A program made the position numbers and the translations under genes. From Brienomyrus brachyistius (Eukaryota; Chordata; Actinopteri; Osteoglossiformes; Mormyridae): 64,000 nt of DNA. Below, in pieces: positions 1-11,881 of the stretch. The notes under the pieces are model-generated. The model made no database searches. It saw nothing but the letters and a program-made list of their open reading frames with translations, and was not told the origin of the DNA. The stretch spans positions 41,476 to 105,475 of the forward strand of contig NW_026042744.1 of NCBI RefSeq assembly GCF_023856365.1, given 5' to 3'. Numbering within the stretch: position 1 is the stretch's first letter; every line of letters begins with the position of its first letter.

Positions 1-1875
1 TTTATAATTACAAGGTAGTTTTATGTTAGAGCTCTTGCTCCAATAAATATGTGCCTTGTAATTAACTAAATTCTAGGCTATTCAGTTTTTTTTGCCCTCG
101 TGATGGTCGTGGGTTGTGAAAAAAGCCTTCTTCTTAGGGGTACCGCTGGGGCCAGCCGGGCGTATGTCGTGGCTTCAGTGAGTACTTATGTTTGTCATGC
201 TGCCTGTGTACTTTATAGCGGCACAACATATTTCTGCAAATTGCATGCGTCAAATTGTCTGTCTTAAAAAATATGAAGTGTCACCAAAATTTTAAACGGG
301 GAATCAATCTCAATGAAAAATATTCGTCAAGTAACGTTCCTAAAATAATATAGACATACTAATAATTATATATTAATAAATCGGATGAACGATGCATCCC
401 AAATTGTATCCGCTGCGCACTTCTTAATCAGGGCAATCGCATCGTGGAGGTTTCTGCAGACGCCCAAAAAGACTTACTTAAGAAAACTGTTGCATGATAA
501 TTTGTACCATTTTCAAGGGTGGGGGGCGTGCAGTAGATGCCCCCTTTATTTTTGTGCTTCTGCCGTTCAAACCGAGCAGCACTGAGTTTGTCATGGCACC
601 TGACGCCAAATCTACTGCTTAGCTGCTACAGACAGAACTATCTTCAAATCACCACTAGGGGGTGTCAATGCTGCAGCTTCGTTCTATGGTTGATCTTTTT
701 CAAAGACAGTTTTTTTTCTCTCTCTCCACATAATCAACTTAACTGATTAGCGTGCTTTCATAGTAATGGTTTTTAATCCGTGTTAATCTTCTGAACAATG
801 ACTAGTAAAGGTTCTATGAGGTTGTCCTACTTACTATGGATTTTAAGTTTTTTATCAAGGTGTTAAAACGTACCACAGTTGCCAGTCCTGTGTTTTATGT
901 CTAGCAATTTGTACAGTTTCTTCAGTATAAACACATGCCATGATCTGTGAGAATCTCCTCCAGAACTCTGCATTTCCTCAAGATCTTTTTGTAATATTGC
1001 ATCATGGCACTGCTCAGAACAACACAGATGGTGCATAACAACACAAGGGAGTACAAGACAACATGGTGCAGAAACAGTGCGATACAAAGCAGGACAAAAC
1101 TGGATGATACGTGGTCAGTGGTGGATAAAGTGCAGTAACAGCTGTACAGTGCAGCTGCCGTGGAAATGACTGTTACAGGGGATGCAAAAGCTGCAGGTTT
1201 GAATTGTTTGGCGAATGAAGCTGTTCATGAATCTGCTAGTCAGTGTTTGTGGATGGTGGTCAGAGTCCTGGATTATAGACTGAACCTTGTTACTGTGGCA
1301 GTTAAAGTACAGCTGGTCAATGGAGGGCAGTTCAGTGCGAATGATGTTCTTAACAGACTTCGCAATGTACTGCCTTCCTGTCATGTGGCTCCACCATACC
1401 ATAGTACTACTGTAAGAACTAGGGATGTAACGATACATTCAACTCACCATTTGATACGATTCACGATTCTGAGTTCAATTTTCTCATTTTTTGCAGAATG
1501 AGCTGCAGACAAATATATTCAAAAATATTCTTATATTTATCTTTCTGAACTGTTGACACTGTTGTGAACAGTGCAACTGAATTTGAATAAAATACTGTTG
1601 AAAAAAATCCCAAATCAAAATAAGTAAATAAAAAAAAATAAATCAAATAAATAAGCTAAGGTTTGCATGTGCAGCTTTTTAGCGTGCTTTGCCCTTTTAA
1701 TAATCTTCACTCAGCTCACGGTGGTGCCAGTGGACCTGTTTGTGTATGTTATCAGTCTATTACAATGTTTGCATGCAGTTTATGTCTTGTCTGTGCTTTT
1801 CTCGCTGTTTCCTCCTCGTTTGTGATTACCGGAAAGCTAATATGCTGCCACACCGCCAATTGAAGATCGGGCAGT
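1..1875. other. No gene recognised
   Basis: AT-rich sequence with only short frames, none of which resembles a known protein. A 113-codon + frame at 1160-1501 shows no recognisable motif and runs into AT-rich repeat-like sequence. Nothing supportable is seen here. Confidence 0.5.
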
Positions 1876-2178
1876 GCGTCCATCCATCCATTTTCTGAAA
1901 CCACTTAATCCCAACTGGGATCGCGGGGGAGACCGGAGCCTATCCCGGGAACAAGGGGCGCAGACAGGAACCAAGCCCAGGCAGTCACCTACACACCGCA
2001 GGTCGCACACACTCACACAACTACAGGGCCAATTTAGACTCACCAGTCAACCTATCCTGCATGCTTTTGGACCGTGGGAGGAACCTGGAGTCCCCGGCGA
2101 AAACGGGGAGAGCATGCGAACTCCACACAGAAAGGGCCCTGGACCGAAGCCAGCACTAACCACTGTGCCGTCCTCAGT
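1876..2178 (-). repeat. Diverged copy of the window's tRNA-derived SINE
   Basis: Reads from a CCATCCATCCATTTTC tail through a stretch matching the younger SINE copies in this window (tail, 'GGAGCCTATCCC', 'TTTTGGACCGTGGGAGG', then 'GCACTAACCACTGTGCCG'), in reverse orientation. It is clearly more diverged than the copies at 2755, 9443 and 12409, so it is an older insertion or a sister subfamily. Confidence 0.7.
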
Positions 2179-2741
2179 TTCAAATTCATTCATCATCTCG
2201 CGTTCGCTCAAAACCAAAAACTGACGTACGATGTCGACGTGATACGCAGTGACATCTGACGTCAAACTCACATTGTGAAATCAAATGTAATATTACACCA
2301 GTTTTTCTGTTAAAGTACTGTGAAGTACTCCTACAATAGTGATTCATTTTCCACATCAGCCGGTTTAAATCTTCATGCATTTGCACCGATTTTTAACTGA
2401 TTTGTGATTCATCATTACATGCCAGGGCCAGCAGCTCTGCATGGCTCGACCCTCATAAACATTCTCCACACATGCTGTTCAGGCAGTGGCCACAGAAATT
2501 CCCCCAGTGAACTTTATGCTTTCTGTCGGAGAGTATGCTGTGTTCTGGCCTTAAACCCTGCATACTACTTTGCAGACTTTGATCCTCTTAACAACAATTG
2601 GCATTTCTGGTGGCTGAATATCCATCCATCCGTCATCCAACTGCATGCTTAAAAGCTGTGAATAATAGTAATAATTCTTAAAATTGCAACTATCTAGAAT
2701 TTCAGCCTAGTTACTCAGCTAAATTACTATTTAAACCTAGA
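2179..2741. other. No gene recognised
   Basis: Unannotated sequence between two SINE copies. Short frames only, no motif recognised. Confidence 0.4.
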
Positions 2742-2754
2742 ATAATTTCTATAA

Positions 2755-3108
2755 GGGGCGGCATGGTGGTGCAGTGGTTAGCACTGTCGCCTCACACCTC
2801 TGGGACCCGGGTTCGTGTCTCCGCCTGGGTCACATGTGTGTGGAGTTTGCATGTTCTCCCCATGTCGTTGTGGGGTTTCCTCTGGGTACTCCGGTTTCCC
2901 CCCACAGTCCAAAAACATGCTGGGGCTAATTGGAGTTGCTGAATTGCCCGTAGGTGTGTGTGTGTGAGTGGATGGTGTGTGAGTGTGCCCTGCGATGGGC
3001 TGGCCCCCCATCCTGGGTTGTTCCCTGCCTCGTGCCCATTGATTCTGGGATAGGCTCCGGACCCCCCGCGACCCAATAGGATAAGCGGTTTGGAAAATGG
3101 ATGGATGG
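2755..3108 (+). mobile_element. Full-length tRNA-derived SINE with 12-bp target duplication
   Basis: The 5' head carries an exact A-box-type sequence (TGGTGCAGTGG) and a B box at GTTCGTGTC (one base off consensus; GTTCGAGTC in other copies), an internal RNA polymerase III promoter. It ends in GGATGGATGGAT repeats. The duplication ATAATTTCTATA is present at 2742-2753 and 3109-3120, so this copy is complete. Several other copies in the window share the body. It is mobilised in trans by a LINE and codes for nothing; the frames inside it are accidental. Confidence 0.85.
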
Positions 3109-3309
3109 ATAATTTCTATATGTGTGATAGAATCAAAAAATATTTTGTTTTACATATAAATCTTCACAAGGTGTATTACACATGGTATTCCCCAGACACC
3201 GCCACCCCAACAGATGCTTTGTTTGTTAAGACAATAGCTCAGAAAGTGGTTGATCGATCTTTTGCAGCTTTTACCAAGGTTTGTACAAGCCAAAATTAAA
3301 TTTTGAAAC

Positions 3310-3586
3310 GGATCCCTGCCACACCCTGCCCTCCTGAACCTCCCGTTTCCTCCCTAGTGTGGTATAACGTGCCATGCCTGTTCCGCGTTTGTTTTACCTC
3401 TCCTTCCTGCCCTTGTGTTACTCATTTCAGGTGCCTCTAGTTTGCTCCCTGCTTAGCCTTGTATAAATGTGCTTCTCAGTCCTGCCTTTAATGTTGCTGC
3501 TGCTGTTTGCCTGTGTGTTCTTCCCTGCTTATGATTCCCCCGTGATCCAGTTGTGATCCAGTTGTCTTCATATCATGTATTCAACT
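3310..3586 (+). repeat. Possible LTR-like fragment
   Basis: C/T-rich sequence with short-phrase resemblance to the Gypsy LTRs elsewhere in the window (a 'TATAAATGTG' stretch followed by pyrimidine-rich sequence). No clear ends or target duplication, so the assignment is tentative. Confidence 0.25.
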
Positions 3587-6345
3587 CTACTGCCTCAGTC
3601 CAGTATTATCTCTGACCATCATCTTATTGCGTTCAATATTTCCCTTGCTCAAAATATTAGCCCCCCGACTCGCCAAACGTACAATCACGTCAAATACAGC
3701 AAGTAACTTTATCGATAACCTCCCTGAGCTATCGTTTTCAACCAAACTAATGTCGAATTCTGCTGAACTTGATAGCATTACGGATTATTTAGCATCTATG
3801 CTTAATTCCACTAGAGAAAATTGCTCAGTTAAAAATAAAAAAGGTTGTACGAGGTTTACTTTGGGCCTCCGCCGATGCCACCCATTGTCTTACCATGTGA
3901 GCGTCTCAGGGACTATGCCCGGTGCCTAGGAACATAGTGTGTACGCCCCTCAGAGGGTAGACCGGTACCTGTCATCAGCGTGTGCGAACTCCAGAGGTGT
4001 AGTTTTGGTATCCACCTAACTTAACTTGGGCAGTCAAGTTTGGGACCCGGATAAATAAATGGGATTTAACCCAGAGGCTGCAAGATAGTATTTACCACCA
4101 TAGTCCTAATAAGGATAGAAGTCCAATCTGGAAAGTTTATGAAGAAGTTAGCAAATCAGACAGTCATAAAGTAATCGAAACAACATTTATTAAAAATACT
4201 ACAATATACAATTATTGACATGTGGACACATACTTGTAAATACATTTGGACAAATACAATATTAAACAATCACATTCCTCAGCTGAGAGTGAACAAAGTT
4301 CTGTGGAAAGTATCTGACTACAGATAGACTTTCACCCAGTTCTCTGCGGGAGCTCTGATTACAGAGTGACTCCCCGACTACTTCTGAAGCCCTTCCTTAA
4401 GTATCCAGACCAGGTGATGGCATGTTTCTGAAGACTGACTAATTTCGGTCAATGGTTAATTTTAGGGGCATTGCTGACCTTGGTTCTCAAGTCCCCAGCC
4501 AATCAGATCACTTTAGGGGGTGGTTGTAATTCCCTTGTTCTACCATGAGAGAATCTCTCTCAGTTTGGTGGGTTGAGCCGAAGTTTCTGTATTTCTCTTA
4601 GGAAAAGCTATACTGCCTTAAATCTGAGAGTATAATACTCCTCGTCTCATGCCTATTCAAACGAGACCAAACATGCGTGTATTTGTCCCTAACATCTATG
4701 TGTGCTGAGTTATCCTGTTTATAGTGGAAAAGGTGTCTGTGTCTGGAGGCTGACAGCTGTTGTTGCTGTGGATTGATTGTGGAACTCTGGTCACTCCGGG
4801 GGTGAAAGGTCTTGCTTTTTCTGTGCTGCTCCAGTTATTCCTATCCAGTCTCTCAGGAGCCGGCAGGCATTTGCCTTCCTTAAAAGGGGTGGTTTGACGA
4901 GTTGAGTCCAGTCTTGCCTGGGCCAGCGGAGCTCTGAAATAGACTGATGCAGGCTGATCAGAGTTGGGGCCTGCAGGACCTATAAGTTTTATGTCCTTAC
5001 AGAATGTAAGTGGCATCATACTAAACTAGTGGTGTTCGAACTAGCATGGAAAGAGGCTATGGGTAGCTACAAAAAGGCTCTTAGTGCCGCCAAATCATCT
5101 AGTATCTATCAGAACTAATTGAAATAAACAAAAATAATCCTAGATTCCTATTTACTATGGTGTCCAAGCTGACTAATAACCAGACCACTGGTTATTTTCC
5201 AGTGACGACTTTATGAAACTTTTTGACCAAAAATATGCTCAATTAAACAGAACATTTTGAATATTGAATATTGGTTAACCAGTCAGAACTGATGTACTTA
5301 ATTTTATCTTCAAATTCATCTACTTGTATGCTAGACCCTGTTCCATCAAAATTATTCAGCGATGCTCCCAGCATTGATTGAACCGCTACTAGCAATAGTT
5401 AAACTAAAACATATAATCATATTACCCCAATTTTATCTTCACTGCACTGGCTGCCAGTTAGATTTCGTGTTGACTACAAAACACTGCTCTTAACCTATAA
5501 AGCTGTAAATGGTCTTGCACCGCAGTATGTGAGTGACCTCATTTGCGTTCCGAATCATACACTTAGATGACGAGATGGAGGTATTCTATCCGTACCCAGA
5601 ATAAAGAACATTACCTTTGGGGGAAGAGCATTTGCTCATAAAGCACCACAGCTATGGAATAAACTTCCTATTAGTGTTCGGAACTCAGACACAATCTCTG
5701 CTTTTAAGTCAAGGCTTAAGATGTACCTCTTTCGCCAGTCTTTTGGATAGTTAAATCTTCTTTTCTAAGGTGAATGGGAAATCTGGAGGTTCATAGTTAT
5801 TTGAGATTGAAGGGGAAAGGGGGGATTGGTGCTGTCGTCCTGCCACTCTCGCCGATCACTTAAGCTGTGGATGGGAGGTGGCTTGACGCCAAAACCTCTG
5901 TAAACCCTCATGCCTGTGCTTCCTTCCAGGTCACTCTTTTAGGCAGGCTGTCATAGTTGCTTTAGTCCTGCCGGTTAGGTGTAGGGCAATAACTCTTCTC
6001 CATCTTCTCTTTTTCGAGCTGATACCGAGCCGACTACACCGTGTGAACCCGCACCTGGACTCCTGGATATAACTACATGAAACCAACTGGGACTTTATAA
6101 CTATATGAACTCTAATGAATGTCAATGTAAATGCAGTTTCATGCTCCTTGGTCGCCCAGAGGAGGATGGGGTCCCCTTCTGAGTCTAGGTTCCACTCAAG
6201 GTTTCTTCCTGCTAGAGGGAGTTTCCTTGCCACTGTCGCCTCAGGCTTGCTTGGTGGGGTTCTGGCCGGTTAAATGTAAAGTGCTTTGTGACAATGCATG
6301 TCGTTAAAAGCGCTATATAAATAAAATTGAATTGAATTGAAGTGC
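3587..6345 (+). mobile_element. L2-like LINE, degraded, interrupted by an insertion
   Basis: Segments of a LINE ORF2 can be read on the + strand: an upstream piece at 3627-3840 ('LPELSFSTKLMSNSAELDSI'), a middle piece from about 5030 ('WKEAMGSYKKALSAAKSS'), and the C-terminal reverse-transcriptase tail at 5430-5750 ('LHWLPVRFRVDYKTLLLTYK'). The 3' UTR ends in the fish L2-type tail (CGCTATATAAATAAAATTGA) at about 6310-6340. About 1.17 kb of unrelated LTR-like sequence separates the first two pieces, and part of the RT core is missing. Many stops and frameshifts make it a non-functional copy. Confidence 0.7.
3845..5006 (-). mobile_element. LTR-like insertion within the L2-like LINE
   Basis: This block interrupts LINE coding sequence that resumes at about 5030. 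Read on the minus strand it runs TGTAAGGACATAAAAC...CCTCGTACA, with a TG...CA outline and an AATAAATG polyadenylation-like signal near 4185. No convincing target duplication was found, so boundaries and class are provisional. A solo retroviral or Gypsy LTR is the most likely explanation. Confidence 0.35.
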
Positions 6346-7980
6346 TTCCTCAGATTCATTTTTAAATGTTCTCCAGCTAATTTCCACTATGGCCACGAGT
6401 TCTAGTATTTTAAATTAATATTGAAATGGTCATTTGGCTGAACAGCATCCCGACCTGTTAGAATCTTATATACCTGGATCATGTCCCCCCATAGTCTCCT
6501 TTGCTTGAGGCTAAACAGATTCAGCTCAGCGAACCTCTCCTCATAAGACATTCCTCTAAGTGCAGGAATCATTCTAGTCATCCTACGTTGCACCTTTTCC
6601 AAGGCAGCAATGTCCTTCTGAAGGTATGGTGACCAAACCTGCACACAGTATTCTAGGTGGGATCTTACCAAGGAATTATATAATCGTAGCATCACTTCTC
6701 TTGACTTACATCTCTAGGTGTGTGGAGTTTAATCCAACATCCTTTTGCCTTTTTTTAATGCTTCCCCACACTGGCAAGAGTGGGACATGGAAGTATCAAC
6801 ATACACACCGAGATCTTTCTCGTAATCAGCTACCTTTATTTCAGTGGAACCCATAAAATATCTGTACTTTACTATATTTACTATATTTCTGCTCCCTGCA
6901 TGGATTACCTTATATTTATCTATGTTAAATTTCATCTGCCACGTATGAGCCCAGTCGCTAATTAAATCCAGATCCTGTTGTAGCCTCTCTGGACATGAGA
7001 CATGATCTAACATCAATCAGAAGATACCACACCAGCAGATAATGATTTCTGGAATAGTAAAGTTAAAGGTTGGCTAATAATACCCCTCATCTCTTTTAAA
7101 ACTATAGATAAGATGCCATCAGGGCCTTGCGATTTATTTATTTTGAGCTTAGCTAGGCTTTGTACCACATCAGCCTCAGTTATACATATATTGGTCATAG
7201 ACATCGTTGTATTTGTACTAAATGGTGGTAAGCTATTCTACTGTGAACAGCCATTGTAAAATAATCATTAAACTCATTTATATCAATTTCATTTTCAATT
7301 ATAAGGCCCTTACTATCCTGCAAATGAGTGATTTTCAGCTTTTAGAGCTCTTTCGGAGTTAAAATATTGGAAGAAACTTTTAACGTCATCCTTATAACTG
7401 TTATTAACTAAACCTGTAGACTTAGATACTCCTGCTTTATTTTGAAATCATTAGTTAATTTCCATTTGTGGAAGAAAGCCCTTTTGCTCCTGACTTTATT
7501 CTTAATTTTCGTAGTAAACCACCTGTGACATCGCGTGCTGGACGAACAGGCAGGAAGCGAGGAATCAAGGATCCGGGAAACGGAGAGTCGGGAATGAGGG
7601 TTTATTGATGAAAACAGGTACCAACAGCGAGAGATTTCAATGACAGGACTGGGGAAACAGACTTGAATGTGGACTAAATACACAGGACTACTCAAACTGA
7701 CAGAAAACAGCTGGTTACAATCGGGGCAGCACACATGGTTAATGAGGGGGCGTGGCACACACGAGGATCGTACAAGCAGGTCATGACACCAGCTTGGTTG
7801 CAGTTTCCTAGATTTAGTTTTTCTGGAAACGGGTATGAAGTTCTTTTGCACTTGCAACAATGTGCTTTTAAAAAATTCCCATGCCTCTTCCACAGTATTG
7901 CTATTTAACTCCATCCGATTTACAGTTTCTAGTTTCAGTCTCATACCATTGAATTACCCTTCCTAACATTGTATACTTTT
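6346..7980 (-). mobile_element. CR1-clade LINE fragment (reverse transcriptase)
   Basis: Minus-strand pieces of a CR1-type ORF2 occur in colinear order: an upstream region at 7790-7944 ('EEAWEFFKSTLLQVQKNF'), 'KINKSQGPDGI' near 7100-7204, 'DLISDWAHTWQMKFNIDKYK' at 6760-6990 and 'HLEYCVQVWSPYLQKDIAAL' at 6450-6660. The same family is far better preserved at 51970-52956. Frameshifts break it, an internal stretch around 7010 (including the RT catalytic box) is deleted, a Gypsy LTR splits it at 7524-7788, and the 3' end is replaced by the AATTGAATTG tail of the neighbouring L2-like LINE, implying that element inserted into this one. Confidence 0.8.
7524..7788 (-). mobile_element. Solo Gypsy-type LTR inside CR1
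   Basis: A 265-bp block interrupts CR1 coding sequence. On the minus strand it begins TGTCATGACCTGCTTG and ends GATGTCACA, with the phrase TGTGCCACGCCCCCTCATTA and a TCAATAAACCC polyadenylation signal. It belongs to the family of the LTR at 16543-16819 and the Gypsy end at about 51110-51351. The flanking 5-mers GCTGG and GGTGG differ at one base, compatible with an aged target duplication. No internal retrotransposon sequence adjoins it. Confidence 0.75.
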
Positions 7981-8039
7981 GTTTTGGACTTGGTTGAAGA
8001 CTCAGGCAGCAGGAGTTGCCCCAACGTTGGTATGTCCTT

Positions 8040-8900
8040 ATCCATAAGGGGGAGTAAACGTTCTGGTTTCCCGACCTTATAGATGAAGGAGTTGGGGGAT
8101 GTTGCCAGTGACCTGCCGGATTCCAGGCAGAACAGGCCTCGCTATGCCACAGCCCTTCAGAGACTGGGCCTTCCGTGCAGAACCTCTGCATCCAAATTAG
8201 ACCAGTTGTTTAACAAAACCCTAAAATGGGGTTATTTTTGACATGGAACGGGACTTTGATTCAACAACCCATTACTTAGTTGCGGCAAGTACCCAATATC
8301 AAGTATAGCTGCAAAGAATCTGCCAGAGATTTTCAGAGAAGTTCCCCAGATGCATGGACTGGACTAAGGTGCGTCAGATTAAACAGGAGCCTGGTAAATT
8401 CTGTGAGCCCCACGCCAAGTGACTGATGGAAACATACTCCAGCTACAGTGAGATGGACCCTCCAGCGGACCGAGAGTGGGATTCCCTCTGGGAGCGACAA
8501 CTCGTGCAGTTGCTGGTGGATGAGCTGCAAACAGACATCAAGAAGGACTTCCAACCTCACAATCATTTACCAAACCACTTCAGGTAACTTGTAAAGATGT
8601 AGGTATTGGAGTATTCACACATTCATTTGCAGTGTCCACCTCCTGTCCGGTAAATTTGGCAGGACAAAATTTGAATAACCTATAGGCCAGACTCATGAAT
8701 GCGGCTGAACGAGTAAAGGTAGAACAGGTGGCCAATCCTGTTATACAGTCCTAGTAGATTGAGAACCACCTGATTGCAACTGTAGTTGGAATCAAGGGCT
8801 GAGCAGCATGGTGGCCTGGGGGACAATTATGAAAACACAGACCCACTGATATCCTTAAAACCCACAATCAAAAGAGGAGTCAGGATGGCCAGTGACATGT
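8040..8900 (+). pseudogene. Retroviral gag/pro relic
   Basis: With frameshifts, + strand translation gives capsid-like phrases ('DSRQNRPRYATALQRLGL', 'KVRQIKQEPGKFCE') related to the minus-strand relic at 51748-53241, then near 8630 a protease-like phrase ('CPVNLAGQNL') resembling the 'CPVNLLGRDL' region of the intact retroviral protease at 28.4-29.4 kb. The spacing is compressed and several stops occur. It is an old fragment of an endogenous retrovirus different from the young one at 24-32 kb. Confidence 0.55.
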
Positions 8901-9430
8901 GCTGGCTAAATGGGGACAACAAAGAGAGAACAGAACAAGGCAGGGAGGGATTCTGACACAGGTGCCATGCTACTTTGTTTAAATATGCTGTAATGTTTTA
9001 GTGCAAGCCTTAGACAATGGAATCTCTGAATGACGCCGCAGTCTGGCTCTTTCTGAAGGTCCTATACTGTAACCGTCCTGAGAAGTTGTTTGCATGCACT
9101 TGCTGCCTTGACACTTGTTGATGTGCGTGTGCCCTGCTCGAGCAGTAAAGGGGAGATCACATGCAGAGCTGATTTTCTGTAGTTCCTTAGAATAAAAATA
9201 GAATATTCTCTTCAAATAGGAACACATGCTGCGTTTGATTATTTCACTCCAACTCGGACAAAAACGTCACGAAAAACATCACTTCCCATTAGAAACGCCT
9301 CTTTTATGACGTTAATGTCTGACAGAATCTTCTTGTCCGAGTTGCCCCTGTGACGTAATTTCAACATGGCGGCTTACACACTCAACATTAATTCTATTTT
9401 ACAAATCCTTAAAAATGTTTATTTTGTTAA
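8901..9430. other. No gene recognised
   Basis: No coding or repeat identity recognised. It could be 3' or LTR sequence of the preceding retroviral relic (an AATAAAAATAG stretch lies near 9191), but no ends or duplication were found. Confidence 0.3.
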
Positions 9431-9442
9431 ATTTATTATTAT

Positions 9443-9798
9443 CCCATCCATCCATTTTCCAAACTGCTTATCCTACTGGGTCACGGGGGGTCCGGAGCCT
9501 ATCCCGGAAGCAATGGGCACGAGGCTGGGAACAACCCAGGATGGGGGGCCAGCCCATCGCAGGGCACACTCACACACACCATGCACTCTCACATGCATTC
9601 CTACGGGCAATTTAGCAAGTCCAATTAGCCTCAGCATGTTTTTGGACTGTGGGGGGGAACCGGAGTACCCGGAGGAAACCCCACGACGACATGGGGAGAA
9701 CATGCAAACTCCACACACATGTGACCCAGGCGGAGATTTGAACCTGGGTCCCAGAGGTGTGAGGCAACAGTGCTAACCAGTGCACGACCATACCGCCC
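9443..9798 (-). mobile_element. Full-length tRNA-derived SINE
   Basis: Complete reverse-orientation copy of the family described at 2755, from the CCATCCATCC tail to the GGGCGGTATGG head. Target duplication ATTTATTATTAT lies at 9431-9442 and 9799-9810. Frames across it (for example 9366-9776) are accidental. Confidence 0.85.
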
Positions 9799-10819
9799 AT
9801 TTATTATTATTATTATTTATAATTATTAGTAATTATTAATGTAATTGCACGTGTTCGATTTAGAGAATACCATATTGTGACCGTAAACAGTATCCTAACA
9901 TGCAATATCAGATTTTTACCAGACTTGTTAGTGTTTTTGGTTTGTTTGTAGTTTGTTTGCCTCTCGAAAAAAGAATATCGCTATGAATGTACTAAAATAC
10001 TTTATAAAGCTTTTAATGTGGTTTGACTAGTTCCTGTTTCTTGTTTATTTGTCTGAAATAATAATCTTACTCCATAACTGCTAAAATATAAAGCAACAAC
10101 ACAGCAGCGTATTCATGGAGGCAGCCATGTTTGTTCCGAGTTGTGCTAGCTTGAACGGGAGATTGTTGGATGTGATGTCACCCAATTTGGAATTTCCAAG
10201 TTCCGAGAGAAAAACGAACGCACCACAAGACTCTGGCTGGAAATTTCTACAATAGAGCCATTTAGTTATTTCTAGAAAAATATTTAGAGCCAATGACCTG
10301 ATGTCATTGTAACACAGGTCACTGTCCGTGGTGCTGAATTCTCTACTTGATGGGCTGGTGCTGAATGAATATGACAGCTGGCCAGACATATAATGACTTT
10401 TTAAGTCATATAATGACTTTTAACAATGAGGAGGGAAACGTCCAGACAGGAAATTAGTCAACAGTAATTAGTAATCACATATAGTTCGCATTTATCATGA
10501 TGTAAAATTCAAAAACCTTTTTATATTATTAAGGGATAAATGTAATTGAGTTTTAATGTATCCTTTCCGCTCTTAAAATCGCAAATTATTTCTGACTATT
10601 AATCTGCACATTTTAATAATTTCATTAATATTACCTAATTGGTTTGTCTTTTTTATTAAATTTTAAAACTAGCTGTACAATTGTTGATGTTGTTGCTGTT
10701 CTGAATGTCATTGGCCTGTTGCCTTACGTCTGTCTAAACATGAGTGAGGGGATGGATGCACTATTCTATGGGGGCCTCTGTAGAGAATAAATGATCCTAA
10801 TTTTATATTGAGAGAGATG

Positions 10820-10935
10820 GTTAATTCCTTTTTAATCCATACTGCGTTCAGAGCCCCTGTTCTGCCGTTGATCACTGCTGCATATCATCCCCAAACCAAT
10901 GGCCTGGATGAGAAAACGAATGATGACATAAAATG
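10820..10935 (+). pseudogene. Integrase core fragment (Gypsy/Ginger type)
   Basis: Encodes 'LITAAYHPQTNGLDEKTNDD', the segment containing the third catalytic glutamate region of a retrotransposon-type DDE integrase (HPQTNG...E). It is followed by decayed sequence, a Tc1-like terminus at 11040 and then the matching integrase C-terminus at 11585. It probably belongs to one element split by that insertion. Gypsy integrase and the Gypsy-derived Ginger/KRBA2-like genes share this motif, so the exact source is unresolved. Confidence 0.6.
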
Positions 10936-11039
10936 GTAAGTCTGTTTTTGAGGTTGTTTTAGAACTGTGTGAGACAGGCTCTATTCTTTTAACATTACAT
11001 CAGGAATTACTGATATTATTGACAATCAATCCCTTAATA

Positions 11040-11240
11040 TACAGTATCTCACAAAAGTGAGTACACCCCACACATTTTTGTAAATATTTTATTATATCTT
11101 TTCAAGGGACAACGTTAAAGATATGAAACTCTGATAGAATGTAAAGTAATCAGTGTACAGCTTGTATAATGGTGTAAATTTGATGTCCCCTCAAAATAAC
11201 TCAACACACAGCCATTAATGTCTGAACTGCTGGCAACAAA
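11040..11240 (+). mobile_element. Tc1/mariner-like terminal fragment
   Basis: Begins ACAGTATCTCACAAAAGTGA and continues as a terminal and subterminal region I recognise from fish Tc1/mariner elements ('CTCAACACACAGCCATTAAT'). Only about 200 bp are present and no transposase is seen, so it is a truncated or internally deleted copy. Confidence 0.6.
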
Positions 11241-11584
11241 AGTGAGATTAAAAATGATTTGTGGCAAGATCGGATCATGTGTGTTGAAGAGTTTCTTATG
11301 ACTGACAAGTAGTTATTTAAAAACATATCTTGAAACAGCAAATTACATTGTTCTTAATGCTTTTAGAAAATGACTCTTTATAATGATCTGTGAATAATAA
11401 TAATTTGCTATGAATGTTTTTCCACTTCAGCTTTCCACAATTATTCTTCCCGATGAGAAAAGCTACGGCACGTTTTTTGATGAAAAAAATAAAGTAGTTG
11501 AGACAATAAGCAACAACAGCTGAAAACATCTCCTAGTCACAGGAAAAACAGAAGCAGGCATGTGGTAAACGAATACAAAAGAGG

Positions 11585-11794
11585 TACCAAAACACAGTTT
11601 ATCATGTTGGAGATGAGGCGCTTCTGTTCAACATGAGGAAGCGGGGACGGAAAGGAGGAAGAACGGAACCGGATTTTACCGGACCTTATGTCATCCAGGC
11701 AATATGTGGCAAGCTGGTTACACTGTCTAATTCTGAAGGGGCAACTTTAAAGAACAAATACAATGTAAACCACATACAGAAGGAGCCAAACTGA
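11585..11794 (+). pseudogene. Integrase C-terminal (GPY/F-type) fragment
   Basis: A frame ending in TGA at 11792-11794 gives 'GDEALLFNMRKRGRKGGR' then 'FTGPYVIQAICGKLVTL' and 'LKNKYNVNHIQKE'. This is the chromodomain-like GPY/F module that follows the catalytic core in Gypsy integrases, in Ginger transposases and in the KRBA2-like proteins derived from them. The catalytic residues are absent here; the core fragment lies about 700 bp upstream at 10820. Confidence 0.65.
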
Positions 11795-11881
11795 TGTCCC
11801 AAGTCAGGAATCACACAAGGTGCCAGAAGAGTATAAGACCAGTAAACCTCCCTCTAGCGCAGAGCTTCTGACAATCGAGAA

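Noticed and set aside
1160..1501. 113-codon + frame as a gene
   Set aside because: No recognisable motif, no splice or promoter context, overlapped by an equally long antisense frame.
2755..2860. tRNA gene, because of A and B boxes
   Set aside because: Boxes belong to the SINE head; no cloverleaf with a usable anticodon arm and multiple copies end in SINE tails.
9366..9776. 136-codon + frame as a gene
   Set aside because: It spans a SINE; the same 'protein' appears at other SINE copies. Accidental.
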